Assembly (NCBI RefSeq): GCF_000208865.1
Contig: NC_018397.1
Coordinates: forward strand, 5,733,748-5,797,747
DNA length: 64,000 nt
Direction of reading: 5' to 3'
Origin: Neospora caninum Liverpool
Lineage: Eukaryota; Apicomplexa; Conoidasida; Eucoccidiorida; Sarcocystidae
Shown: in pieces, positions 27,101-38,500 of the stretch
How positions within the stretch are numbered: the first letter of the stretch is position 1
How the letters are laid out: each line of letters begins with the position of its first letter
Notes under the pieces: generated by a model
The model's database searches: none
The model's input: only the letters and a program-made list of their open reading frames with translations
What the model was told of the DNA's origin: nothing
Position numbers and translations under genes: made by a program

Positions 27101-27306
27101 CTCACCTGTACTCGCAGTTCCTTGAGCACGCCATAGGTGACAGAAATTGGTAGAGAGTAGGGAGCCAGTGCGTTTTCTTTGAGGCGGAGCCTTTTCAGAA
27201 TCAGCTGGCCTCCAAGCAAAGACGCTTCCACCTGCTGATGTGAAATGTTCTCAAAAAATTGACACAACACTGCGTTCAGTTGCGATAAGAGAAGTGATGA
27301 CAGCAT
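1..27306 (-). CDS. VPS13: VPS13-like chorein-domain lipid-transfer protein (3' end beyond left edge)
   Basis: VPS13 proteins form long hydrophobic grooves that move lipids between membranes at contact sites. The ATG at 27306-27304 (context GCCACCATG) opens a chorein N-terminal domain ([38 protein letters not shown]). Exon 2 has [15 protein letters not shown]. Exon 3 opens with [17 protein letters not shown] and NEKWEP, matching the family VHIRYED...NEKW block. Later pieces match groove repeats ([35 protein letters not shown] joined to [11 protein letters not shown]) and the VAB region ([27 protein letters not shown]). Exons by phase: 27306-27106, 26616-26380, 25845-~23663, 23170-21407, 21011-18078, 17668-12837, 12274-9702, 9023-8053, 7488-6768, ~5829-5642, ~4625-4088, 3475-2711, ~2200-1762, 1497 to edge (open for 499 codons). 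Joins near 23.6, 5.6-4.6 and 2.2 kb are unresolved, and an extra exon may lie at ~5.6-4.6 kb. About 6,500 codons are visible, much of them Ser/Arg/Glu-rich insertion. That this is one gene rests on phase matches and domain order. Confidence 0.85.
3519..3652. repeat. Two (AT)n microsatellites in a VPS13-like intron
   Basis: Pure AT runs lie at about 3519-3544 and 3621-3652 in the intron between the exons ending at 4088 and starting at 3475. Chance open frames through them encode Tyr-Ile repeats and are not genes. Confidence 0.95.
6657..6754. repeat. Compound TA/CATG microsatellite
   Basis: About 100 bp of TATATA runs broken by CATG and CATAG units, in the intron just downstream of the donor at 6767 of the VPS13-like gene (minus strand). 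Confidence 0.95.
7821..7845. repeat. (TA)n microsatellite
   Basis: A pure TA run in the VPS13-like intron between 8052 and 7489. Confidence 0.9.
9366..9396. repeat. (CATA)n tetranucleotide repeat
   Basis: About eight CATA units in the VPS13-like intron between 9701 and 9024, followed by short CAGA units. Confidence 0.9.
21091..21119. repeat. (TA)n microsatellite
   Basis: A pure TA run in the VPS13-like intron between 21406 and 21012. It is the last such array before a gap of about 23 kb without any. Confidence 0.9.
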
Positions 27307-30300
27307 GGTGGCCACTTCCGAGATACCTAAAGTAGCCGTTATTATTGTATTGCCCTCCCTGTCGTTACTGTATTGCTCTCCGGGCTTTCGGCCGTCACCG
27401 GATCAAGCCCGACGGCAAGCGTAGGGCTTTCCCTTGAAGATTGGAAGCCTATATGACACGAATGCGCGGAAAGGTTTCTACAGGCCAAACTCGGTCGAAG
27501 TGTCAGCGACAGTAACATTCTACCAAGGAGCTGGTGGACATAGTTGGCTTCCCTCCAGACAAGGGAAAGCCACGAGAGATGTCTCTTCTGAACGGGCTCT
27601 GGAGGGGTTGAATGTGTGACAACGGAAATAGCCCTTGAAAGGAGATATGCACGGTTCCAGGGGGCGGCATGCCGACCAATCTGCACCGTACTTTCTCTTT
27701 CTTTGCGATGTGACTCGTGGGTTGGCATTTGTTCGCTCAAGGTTGATCGAGAACAATGTCAGAAGAGTCCCTCATAGATCAAAGACTCAGTCTCTCTTCA
27801 AACTTCTGCAGCAGTAACAAGTGAGTACTAGCAGCGATCCGCATGCGAAGTCCAAAAGGAGTACTTTGATTTCTGTCATGAAGGCTACGGCGGAGAACGT
27901 CAAGGCACTGTTCCCCAACGCAAGTTCGAGGACCAGCGGGTCTCAGTGATCTATTAAGCACCTAGCGGTGATGTGGCCCTTCCTACCAACCACGAAGATT
28001 CGATAAAACGCCTCCTGTTTCGTGAACAAGGGCGGCCACGCTGCCTTAAAGATCTAGCAAAATCGAGGAAGTCGGTGTTCTCCTTTTCCGGGAGGTTTGC
28101 TTGGGCAAACTTGTTAAAACCAACTGCCCCAAGTACCTCTTAAGAGCATTTGGTTTTCAAGCCAGGAGCGGCGCTCTCGCAAAATGTTTTATGCGGCGAC
28201 ACGGTGTTCGGGAGAAAATAATAAGGCACCATACAGAATGAATGCGCATTGGCAAGGCAAGAGGAAACTTGAATTTGCTGCGTGGCAGTCCGATACTACC
28301 CGTCAACTGGAATCAAGAGAGGTATGTACAGGGTAATCACTTTGTAAGACGTCTCCTCTTCTGCTAAGGAGTGCACGTTTTTGTTAGGGGAGGGGAGGCA
28401 AGTGCAGCTGCATGTGTTTACACAGAATGACCGCATCTATGCACTGGAACACAGCAGCAGGTAGACGAGAGTCCCTCAGATGTGTAAGGGAAAATTTTTA
28501 GACCCTCAAAACGCGTCGATTCAGTAGTCGCAAGCGAAAAGGCACAAACAACGCTCATGGAGTTTGCCTGCCCGCTCACGCCAGACTGCCGCGATGCACC
28601 TGAATGTAGCTCCGATTGGGTGGCAATAGACCGTGCAAACAATATTTCTCGGTGAAAGACCGTCGATTGTTTTTTCTCCGAGTGTATCATCTCGTTTCAG
28701 CAGTGTCGTTTGTAGTCTATCGCCTATCAGTTTGTGCACTCCATGTGGCAAGTGACTTCGCCGAGGACTTTGCGTGTGCGCAACATGCGATTTAGCGTAA
28801 GCCACGAACGCGGTGGGCAATTGAGGGCCGACAATAAGGGTCACTGAGACAGCCTCTCTTCCTCTCCTGCATTTTTTTCAACGGAGCCAGAAATCAAGAG
28901 CCAAAGATGATATGCCTTCAACCTCGTTCCGTAGTAGTAGACCCCCTTAGACTCCTTGTACCGATGACAGAATGCAGAACTCGTAACACTGGAAATTGCT
29001 GCCGTCGTCAATGCACACGTCGCATCGAGATTCCGTAGGAGACGGAAAGCGTGCTTTATTACATCGTGATGGCGTACAAGCATACTACAAACATCATATT
29101 TTTGTGGCTTCTAACACTGCAGGAATTAGACAAATGCAATTAGATGAGACCGGTACGTTTCCCATTAGCCAGGCTTCGCATCACCTCAACATCGACTGTT
29201 CTGCTGCTTCATAAATTTCGGAGATTCTTCAGTCACGAGGACTAGAAAGTGGAAAAACCTTGAAGTGAGAGGATCTTCATTGCAGCACACAGGATTGTGC
29301 GTTCGGTGTAAGTTTTGTGAACTCAATTTCTTTGGATCCCACTGTGTAGGTGATATGTTCGTCTCGGTCATCCGTGTTTCGTAGGGATCTCTTTCTTTAT
29401 ACACCAAACGAATAAGGTCTAACTCTAACGCTTCAAAAAAACCTGACGGGCCGTCAGCGCCGGTTACATCCTGTATGCACCTTTTTTGACAACCTGCTGG
29501 AGTTCGTAGGCGTTAAGCGTGTGCACGGCTCTATCTCGCTCAAAATTTTTTCAGACTTGTGCAATCCGAGCGGGATGTTTTATCATTGGCTCGCTCGTTC
29601 TACACAGCGATGCAGTGTAGGAATGTGTGGTAGGTGGTACGAGTAGCGCCCGTGTCACAAAGTGACAGCTGATCGTTGCAAGATTTTAAGTACACCGTTG
29701 GTTGGCCATCCCGCGCTTACCTTTAGTTCATGGGTATCATGAACAAGTTACTATGCTCATTATAGAATGGCGCTCTCTAGATGATGAGCAATTCATTTAT
29801 CTGGCTCTCACCCCAAAGCCTTCGCGTTTCACAGAGGCAAGACTTGAACGGCACAGAATCAGCCCCGCGCTAACTGCAGATGCCTGTGGGGCATCAAAAG
29901 CAGTGTCGTACCTAGCAGGAGGACGCCAGCTTGTTTCGTTCCGGTTGATGCTTGCCCCCTCCGTACTCCTCGGCGACTCCTGTTTCTCAATCGTCTTAGA
30001 ACTTCGTTGCTTGGAAGAATATCGTGGAGAACGCAGTTGCCTCTACAGCTGCGAGGTGCATCCTAACCCGCTCCAACAGACTAGAGGAATAACCAAATGC
30101 GATACAGTGTCAAAGTTTTTCTTTGGACCTGCTTGTTGTGTAGCACGCTCTTGCATGCCGATCTCCGAACTGAGTACACACTGGAACACTGCCACCGCCC
30201 CTCACCTGGTGTTTGAAACTGGCAAGAGAAAACACACTCGCTTTTCCGATGCACACCACATGTCTCCTACCCCCGGTGATGAGTATCCAAGATTTCCCTG

Positions 30301-30442
30301 CTTTATGTGTCGCACGCGAAAACTGCGGAAACTTATGTGACCAACTCTTGTGCCGATCAGAGGCACGGCGGCAGCCACCATGCATGCGGCAGCCGCTTGA
30401 CAACGTACTTGTCAAAGGGGGAACGAGCTCAAACTTGTTGTT
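27307..30442. other. Head-to-head intergenic region
   Basis: About 3.1 kb separates the divergent starts of the VPS13-like gene (minus) and the DZIP1-like gene (plus), so it should hold both promoters and 5' leaders. Base composition looks richer in A+T than the flanking exons, and there is no TA microsatellite. One plus-strand frame is open at 29702-30340 (first ATG 29753), but the translation resembles nothing I know and it has no convincing splice link to the downstream gene. I see no RNA gene. Confidence 0.5.
30381..30387. promoter_or_regulatory. TGCATGC motif upstream of the DZIP1-like ATG
   Basis: The palindromic heptamer TGCATGC lies 55 bp before the ATG at 30443. GCATGC-type motifs are known ApiAP2 binding sites and are enriched in apicomplexan promoters. 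The same string also occurs in introns here (for example near 45.59 kb), so the regulatory role is a weak inference from position. Confidence 0.2.
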
Positions 30443-33400
30443 ATGCTTCCTCGCCTTATGGCGGCTCTACAACAAGAGGACACAGTCCTGTCAGCAGGCA
30501 CCACACTCCCGTTGCTTCGCAGTACTGGCACCCGCAGTGTCCCCCCATATCAGACGCTTAGCCGCAGTCAGGCCAATGGGTCCTTTCGAGGGTTTGGGTC
30601 AGGCGCTGCTGAAAGTCGAGGAACATTGGAAGGCCCCTTGCTATCTGAGGGTCTCAACCACATGGCGGGAGGGACGGCGCCAAATGGGACATTCGTTGTA
30701 GGCATGCTAGTCCGGTGTGAGGAGTGCGGCAAAAAATTTATCAACTCGTTCTACCTGGAGAAACACAAAAACAAACGTCACCGAGGCAGCTCACAGGCGG
30801 GGACAAGTGTCGGTACGGGTCCACATGCATTGGCTTTCCGGAACAGTAGCCTTCTGGAAGATACGTTTCCCTCTTTGGATCAAAAAGAGAGCCACACCCA
30901 TGCTTTCGAACCGCCACGACCAAGCGTGGACGTGGCAACATTAAGGCCGATGTCGATGGCACACAAGTCGATACTACTGCCAAACAGCCATGCAGCATCT
31001 GCCCGAACTATGATTCGACACTCGAACGCAGTAAACGTTTCTGAACTCTTTCCGGGGACAACGGAGCCGATATTGCAGCCTGACGTGGACGACAACAACA
31101 GGAAATTGAAGGCCGAGGTACAGAAGGAAATGCATGATGTGGTAAAGGTAAGGCACATGGCTCTTGCTGACCTTGTCCTCATCCTTAGACGTGTGAAGAA
31201 ATGCAATTTGCTCGTGTTGCGCCGACCTAAGCAACTACCCGAAACTTGTCGACGGGTTGTGTCTCATAAGGTGCCACGTTTCGATCGTTTTTGGGTATCT
31301 TCTTCAGACATTCCATACAATCCTCAAAGACGAAATCAAAGGGCTGCAAACGCAACTCAAGAACATTGAGGTAACGCATATATACGAACCATTTTAACCC
31401 TTTTTCTCGAACCATAGACCATACAAGAACCACATTCATTCACGTAGGAAATCTTGTGATCTGCAAGGGAACCACTAAGCCTTGCTGCTATCTGCTGCGC
31501 CGTAGGAGCGTCACTTCGTTTGGCTTGTCCTTCGGCCTTTTCCCTCAGGCACTTCCTCCCACTCGCACGCAGCAGGTGCTCTTGGACGAGTGCTTGCAAA
31601 AGCCAGATAAAACTGAGCAACTAGTAAGTCGTTACAAGCAACAGGAATGTCTCTACCTGCATTATTTGCCAGTCGAGTGAGCAGTATCTTTAGAAAGGGA
31701 ACAAGTGAAGATGCACCCTGGCTAGACGCCTTCATGTCGAAGCCATATATCAGTGGATTTGCATTGAGGCCGTAGCTGGATGCCAGGCGCGCTGTAAGTG
31801 AAGGGGGGGGGCGGTTTTCAACCTAGTGTACGTTTAAGACCTGCAGCCAACTGCGTGCAGTATCTGCCCTCTATATCTACAGTTTCCCGGTCACCGCACT
31901 CAGGTCCTACATCGAATGAGCTCGTTGACTTTTGATTACCTGCAGACGGTGGGCGATGGGGTTGACCTTCAAGATAACAATGGAAGCTCCACTTCAGGTA
32001 TGTGTGCCAGGACAGCGTAAGTGACAATCCTTGAAAAGAAAACCGTTTGAGTCAGCGTGCAACTTGTTCCTCATCCTTGGAGTGACCTAGAAACTGCGAG
32101 TGCAAATCCATCACGCGCATTGTAAATATGGTATGGAGACAAGACTGATGTGGTCTGAACCGTGTGACAGATGCCGGGAAGTCCACGCAAGCACACGACC
32201 AAAATCCGGCCCCCCGTCCTAGCAGCGCTCCTCCTACGCCAGTACCGTCGTCACCTCAGACCTCTGGAACGGGCGGGAAAACCCCATGCACATCAGCCCC
32301 AGAGGAAGACCCTTCGGAAGATACCAAAACTTTGCGGCAAGCCGTCCACGCGTTGCTCACGTTCTCGCACCGGTAAGAGCCCACTTTTGTATACATATGA
32401 TATAAGCAACGGAGCAGCGCCAGCATACTCCACAACCGGAGTATTGTTGCCTGTGTTTTGCCCTTCTGGGACTGTCCCTAGTCCATAGGGTATGTTACGC
32501 CTTTTCATCAATAGTAGGCAATCAAGCCCATGTTGGGGCGGCTGTTCACGTTGACTTCGCTTCCTCTGCTCCAACCTTTGGCTTTCATGCTTTGCTGTTG
32601 TGGAAAACGGTCTTGTCCCCTTTGCAGGGAATTCCTGCTTCGGTCCCAGTTGACAGATGTGGTGAAACACAACTCGAAACCGCCTCCAGAAGAGATTGAA
32701 CGGCAGCTGGGTTTACCAGCTACCACCATTTCATCCCAACTAACAAAGACTTTTTTAACTGCAGGGTTCCAGCACTATCAGCGATCTGGAATCACTACAG
32801 GCAATGCGCCTCAGAATTTCGAGCCAATCAATTGTCCTCCGGTATTGTCGCGCACAGACGGAAGCTGTTGCTACCGCCTGCACAAGGAAATTCCCCCTCG
32901 GCGTTTTTCATTGATGCCCAAGTTATTCCGCTTCCGGGACCGGATGCGAAATCATGCATCGTACAACATTAAATTTCCCCCGCCCGTCCTGGCCAACACA
33001 AACTTCTCGAATCCAGTGCTGCCATCGCTTCCTCCGCCCATAGCTTTCTCAGGGTTCGCAGGACCACACTATAGTCGTGAGAGTCCCGACTGTCAACAGG
33101 TGCCAAGAGCCTTTCCTCCAGGAACTTCTTCTATGCCTGTTCCAGGACGAGGGGATCCGGTTCCGCCTGCTTCCTACACTGTCGAGGAACAGCCGTCGCA
33201 CCCGTATGGCTCTGTTCTGAACCCCCAACCGCCCCAGCCCATGATGGAGATTCGTCCGTATCAGGCTGAGGCCGGAACGGCGACGTGTGCACATGGGCCG
33301 ACGGTCCAACAAAATGAGAGCGCAGTGAACCCTGACCACTCGAATGTGATTCGGATCGAGCCTGCTAACGAAAGGCGCAGCTCGCACCTCGTTCACAATC

Positions 33401-33966
33401 GCGCCTCATCAGCTGGAGGAAAAGATGCCATTGGCGTCCCGCTCGGTTGTGCGTTCGATACTGGATTGGGTCATGACCCGATTCAAGAACGCTACAGGTC
33501 CAAGTCTCTTGGAGAACCCAACTATGTTCAGCCAGGTTCGGTTGGCGATTCGTTCGGAGGCGAGCCGTCTGTGCAAGACCACTACGTTCCTGAGCCTCGT
33601 CATGCATTGTCTCCGTATGATGCAAGGGGGACTCTGGCCGGCAAAAGCTCTTGGCCTGCCCCCAGCAGCTGGGTGTCTTCGAATGCATTTCTCCCATCCG
33701 GTGAAGATATCAGGCGAACGGAGCATGCAGCTCTCACAGAATCGGCAATGCCTACGCATGTGGATGCACACACTGGCAATCGTCCAGTGACAGTGAGGCC
33801 TTGGGAATCCAAGGTGGAGTCTTCACAATCTGCCGGCTCACACAATGCATTCACCAACGCACCCGATCCCATGACCCTGTACGGAGATGGCAGCCGCCCT
33901 AATGCACCTCAACAGATCCGGGGAACTGACAGCGGTCCGTGGCAATACATGGTCCAGGAAGACTGA
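30443..33966 (+). CDS. DZIP1/Iguana-like C2H2 zinc-finger protein
   Basis: DZIP1 proteins act at the basal body and transition zone in ciliogenesis. Six exons agree in phase: 30443-31147, 31308-31370, 31573-31623, 31946-31997, 32171-32372 and 32628-33966 (TGA), giving 803 residues, close to human DZIP1. At about residues 91-112 there is one finger, CEECGKKFINSFYLEKHKNK followed by RH, with C-x2-C-x12-H-x4-H spacing and the F-hydrophobic-N/S-x-F/Y-L pattern of the DZIP1 finger. Short helical coiled-coil exons follow (TFHTILKDEIKGLQTQLKNI). The exon 5/6 joint encodes FLLRSQLTDVVKHN...IERQLGL, which recalls the DZIP1 segment after its coiled coil. The last ~400 residues are Pro/Ser-rich and disordered. 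The start is uncertain: the frame is open back to 30401, and the family's N-terminal Dzip domain is not recognisable, so an upstream exon may be missing. A different C2H2 coiled-coil protein remains possible. Confidence 0.65.
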
Positions 33967-35531
33967 CAACACACTCCTTTCAGTGGGAAAAGCCCTGAAC
34001 AAAAGCTGCCGTTATATATTCGAAACGGGTGGTCCACAACCTTTAGGAGTCTCAAAGCGGGGCCTCGCACAGACCAGGTCCTGCGAGGTCGCATACGTCA
34101 CGGATGTCGCCTCTATATCGGCGGCCAACAGGTTTGTAGGTTGTGGAAACACATCCGATACGCCTGTCGTGTCATGGCATTGGGGAAAGGACCAGGTTCT
34201 AGGTGCGTGTTTTCGCTTGCTCTAGCCGTCCTGACGCAATAACGTTTACGCCAGGTTCATCGTTTTCTCAGTACCTGGCAGTGCACCGGCGGGAAGGTTG
34301 TGCGGTCCCTCCGAAACCCTTCCGGTGACGTGAATATTAGGACTGCAGGTATTCTCTTTTCTCTTCAAGTGACGCCATGCAGTGTTGTAAATTCCAACAG
34401 TGGGTGTGAGCACTGAGCATCCGTCTAAGAAGGGAACGGAGCAAATCAGAAGTTCAGTGTCGTTTTCCGACATACGGCCCATTTCCAGTAAAACGCAGAG
34501 GAATGAGTGAAAAAACCGACTCCGGTGTCAACCTCTCGACTGATACCCATGGCACCATCTGCCACTGAGACATATAGCAGACACGGTACTGATTTCTGGT
34601 GAGGCACTCTTGCAGATGCCTTCTGCTTTATCTCCCTTAGAATTTCACACGTCTCGTTTCGCATAGAAACCTGGGTCAGCTTCCGCGGGTAAGGAGATCC
34701 AATGCATTATGAGAGACCCGTGCGACTGTCAGCGAAACAAAGCTGTCAAACACGAGTCTGGGTCCCAAAAGGGAGAGAAATACATGATCACGCGTAGCCA
34801 ACACTTCGCTTCCTCTACCGCTGCCTTGGCCATCGGACACTCCAGTGGGCAGCATTGAAAACATACATCAGCGCGCACTGCTCGGGCATAGAAACCGGCA
34901 CAGAATGGCATATTACAGTGCCTGTTAAGGCATTTCTTGTGGGTAGCGTAAGCTAAAACGGGCAAGTGCAAGCGAAAATTCCCGTGTAAAATGCTATGGC
35001 ACAAAGCATTGTAGACGGAGTACACAATACTACTTCATATCTGTGCGTTCGTCTATGCTCCGCCGGAACAATGTTGATGCGATAGAAAAAAGAAGGCGTT
35101 TCACCTTGCAGATGTCCCCGCAATCCCGAAGAAAGGACCTTTCCCGACGGCTTTTTTTCAGTGGATCCCAGAAACTATCAAACTGCGAGAGTTCGGCCTG
35201 TTACAGGAGCGTGATTCCTGATTGAGGGCGAAAGCAGAAAAGCAAGCCCTGTGGGATGTGCTCGTTCCCGTCATTTTGCGCTGGGCCCTTCAGATGACCC
35301 GCGGGTAGCACTAGATGAACGCAAGGAGTTCAGTTCGAGATTGTCTCCCGCGAAGTCGGCCGTGTAGTGGCACATGAATTCCCATTCGACGACGTCCGTG
35401 GCTGTTTTGACTGTCAGGCATCCGCAGCAGAGGCTCTGATCCTCTTGGATGCCGTCGGCGTCTCCGGCAGGGGTGTACAAAATGTACCGACGCAAGAGAA
35501 GCAATAATGGGGTCTTCTACGGTCCTCAACC
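33967..35531. other. Convergent intergenic region
   Basis: About 1.6 kb between the stop of the DZIP1-like gene (plus) and the stop of the cyclase gene (minus). It should contain both 3' UTRs and polyadenylation sites. I see no long coding frame, RNA gene or repeat array in it. Confidence 0.5.
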
Positions 35532-38500
35532 TCAGTACTTTCTCAGAATTGGGAGAATGCGGTAGCCCCGCCAATTTTCTGGGGCCTTGAAATCCGTCCT
35601 TTTCATGAAGTCGAGCAAAGCTGTGGATGGCCCGTCTCCAGGTAGAATCTCTAGGCACCTGGCATTCCAATGACCACAGCATCTTGACCCACAGTGGCAA
35701 CAGCTGGTCCCTTTGACCCCCATTCTCTCGGCCAATAGACAGTTCTGACTACGGTGTTGTTTATCTTCGTTATCTATCTTACCGTTTGAATCCCTCGGAT
35801 GCTTCCCCCCATTCCCCTTCGATATACTTGCAGAACGCAGCTCTGTATTCAGTATACAGCTGGTCGGAGAAGCCCTCTTGGAGAGTGCTGATATCCGCGT
35901 CTACAACAAACATATACTCGACCCCAGGTCCGCGTAGATGTTCTGTTGGTATCTCCAAGACGTCCTGCGTAAAAGCGCAAGACGATTTCTACATGCATCA
36001 AACATTCACGCGCCACGATTGGCGGAGCTTAGCGGTTTTAGCAACCCGTGAAGGAGTCGCCAGTTTTGCTCAAGATAGATGAATGCAGCCTCTGCATTCA
36101 TGTGTGCTGTGGAGCACCGCTTACGTCAGGTTTGACCACGTCTCCAAGAACCCTTTGGGGATCAGCCGGCGCACGCGGGATTTGATCATTGATGTCGAAG
36201 CAGTACAATCCCAGATGTTGAGTCTGGTTTTCGTCTGCTTTGACAACATCCACTTTCCGAATACGGCCTTTGGACTGCAGTACAGATTCACCATTGCATT
36301 GTAAGCATGTGTGAACAAAGCTGTTTCAGCAGCGAAAGGAAATCTTCAGCGATCCCACCCTGCTTGTCGGAAGATCACAATCACTTTAATCGACGAAACG
36401 TTTGTGTAAGCTGGAGTTCTCCATACGTGTTTACGTCTTCCTTACTTTGACCGACAACATGAAGTAGACCGATTCTGACAGCAGGAGAGGCGTGTGGTAT
36501 ATCTTCGTTGCTTCCTGTAACGGTCCAAAACACGCGAGTTCGAAAAAAAATTGAAACCAACCTCAGGAGCAACTGTCTGAGGAAGACAAGTGGCATCCTT
36601 GTATGGGAACGTACCTGTATTCGTTGAGTGAGGGTGACATGCGGAGATAAGTAAGAGGCGTCGATCTTGAAGTCCGATCCTATGGCACCCTCAATTGCCC
36701 ACCCCACGTGGAGGCCGTATCCAATCTTGAGTCGATAGCCAACTCCGAATCTCGAAGTCATTCGAGGGTCTCTCTCAAATGCTATGAGATCGGAATTGCG
36801 TCGGATTTCGACGATCGTCTTGACAAAGGCTACGAGGGCCTTATTTGCCATTTCTCCTGATTCGACAGCCTCATGATTATCCTGCAGCACAAAGAGAGGG
36901 ACGCGATACGCTTTCCTCGTAGTGGACACTCACCGGTTCCGTCAGGGATAGTTAGCATCCTACAACAAAATTTCAGCACAAAGCTCTACGGCAGCTCTCC
37001 TCCTTCTTCTGTAGCCAGCCCCTTCGCTTTACTCTCCAAAGTGTTCTCAGCAACGCCGTTTGCTGGGGTTTTTAAACAGCGAGTTACAGAAGCGAGCAGC
37101 GTGATGTGAGAACAGTAATGACTCTCGTTGAACCATGCCGTTCATCAACCGAATGGTCCACAGTACACGAGGCAGCTCTGCGATAACCAGCCGTAATTTC
37201 AGAGAGAACGAGGGCGTCGAACGCGGTGCCCGTCCTCAGACGGCGGTTCGAGCAAATGCCTGTCTCCTCTGACGATCTTTCCTTGCACCATACACCGTAC
37301 CTTAATGCGATCGACTTCGAATGCGTGTCCAAGCTTCCACGTGAAAAGGAAGGCGTCCCCAACATTTTGGTTTGCAGCGCCGTTCCACAGGTGACAGCAA
37401 TTATGAACGATGCCTCCAACGGTGTTGATGAATACCATCACGTCTTCCTGCGAAGTGGAGAACAGAATGTGCACGCAAAACGCATCATGCCATTTGGTCA
37501 GCATCCTCAGCCGTTTACAAGTTCTCTGAAACAACCTAAAACGGGAACCAGACCTGCAAGCACTCGGTGATCTCTGTGAACGACCGAATGTCACAGAAAC
37601 CGAAGAGGGCCTGAACCTTCTCTCCTGGTATCATGATGTTGAGGTCGCCATCGCCGCTCCGCATGTTCCGGCCTATTATGCTTGCGCCGGCCTCGCCAAA
37701 CCCGACCTGAGTCCACAGGGCACGCTTATATGCTGTAATATGGGCAAGCAGCAGGAATGGCTGTAACAGTTCTTCAAATGTTGCAGGCAGTCGCAACCTA
37801 AAAAACGCTCGCCTTGCCCACGTAACGGTCAACAGGCGCAACTGGGTACTCGGTTTTCAATACAGTAAGCTACAGTTTGAAGAATACATACAGTAGGGCC
37901 GCGTGTGTGGCACAACGCCACACTCCAGCATCTGCGAGCTTGTTATCCACTCTCGAGCTGTACGCCCCGTACTGACTACCAGGACAAAAAAACTAAAAGA
38001 CGACGTGGGCGGGTTCTAGGTCTCCAACGTGTCGAGAAACATGTGCTGCGCCATGACGTCCGCTACCTGCAGGAGACCGCCGATTTTAAGGATCGTCGTT
38101 TCAAGCATGGATGTTTCCAGTTGGTTTGCGCTTTTCTGTTTCTCAGAGCTTTCCTCCTCCGGAGGCTCCATGGTCGGCTGCCGAAGGGGGTCATCTGCCA
38201 GTTGCTTCACGATGTTCACCATTTTCTCAATCGGAGCGACAACAAGGATCTGGTGAGTGAAATTCAATACCAGACAAGCAGCGGCGCGCTCACCTAGCTG
38301 TAAGTGAACACTTTGGGCCGTTGCCACATTCTTCGAGACCCTACGGCAAACGACCAAGCGTACCTGTGTGTCGCGGGCGAACACGAAAATTAGAACGCAG
38401 AGGACAATTATGACGAACAGGGTAAGCAGCATGTTGAGAATAGCTTCTTCCTGCCTCTCCTGTCTTTTGAGGAACTTTGCGTAGGTGCGGATGTCTCGCT

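Noticed and set aside
29702..30340. 212-codon open frame upstream of the DZIP1-like gene
   Set aside because: Its first codon is not ATG, the translation shows no domain, and no splice pair links it to the exon at 30443. It may be leader sequence.
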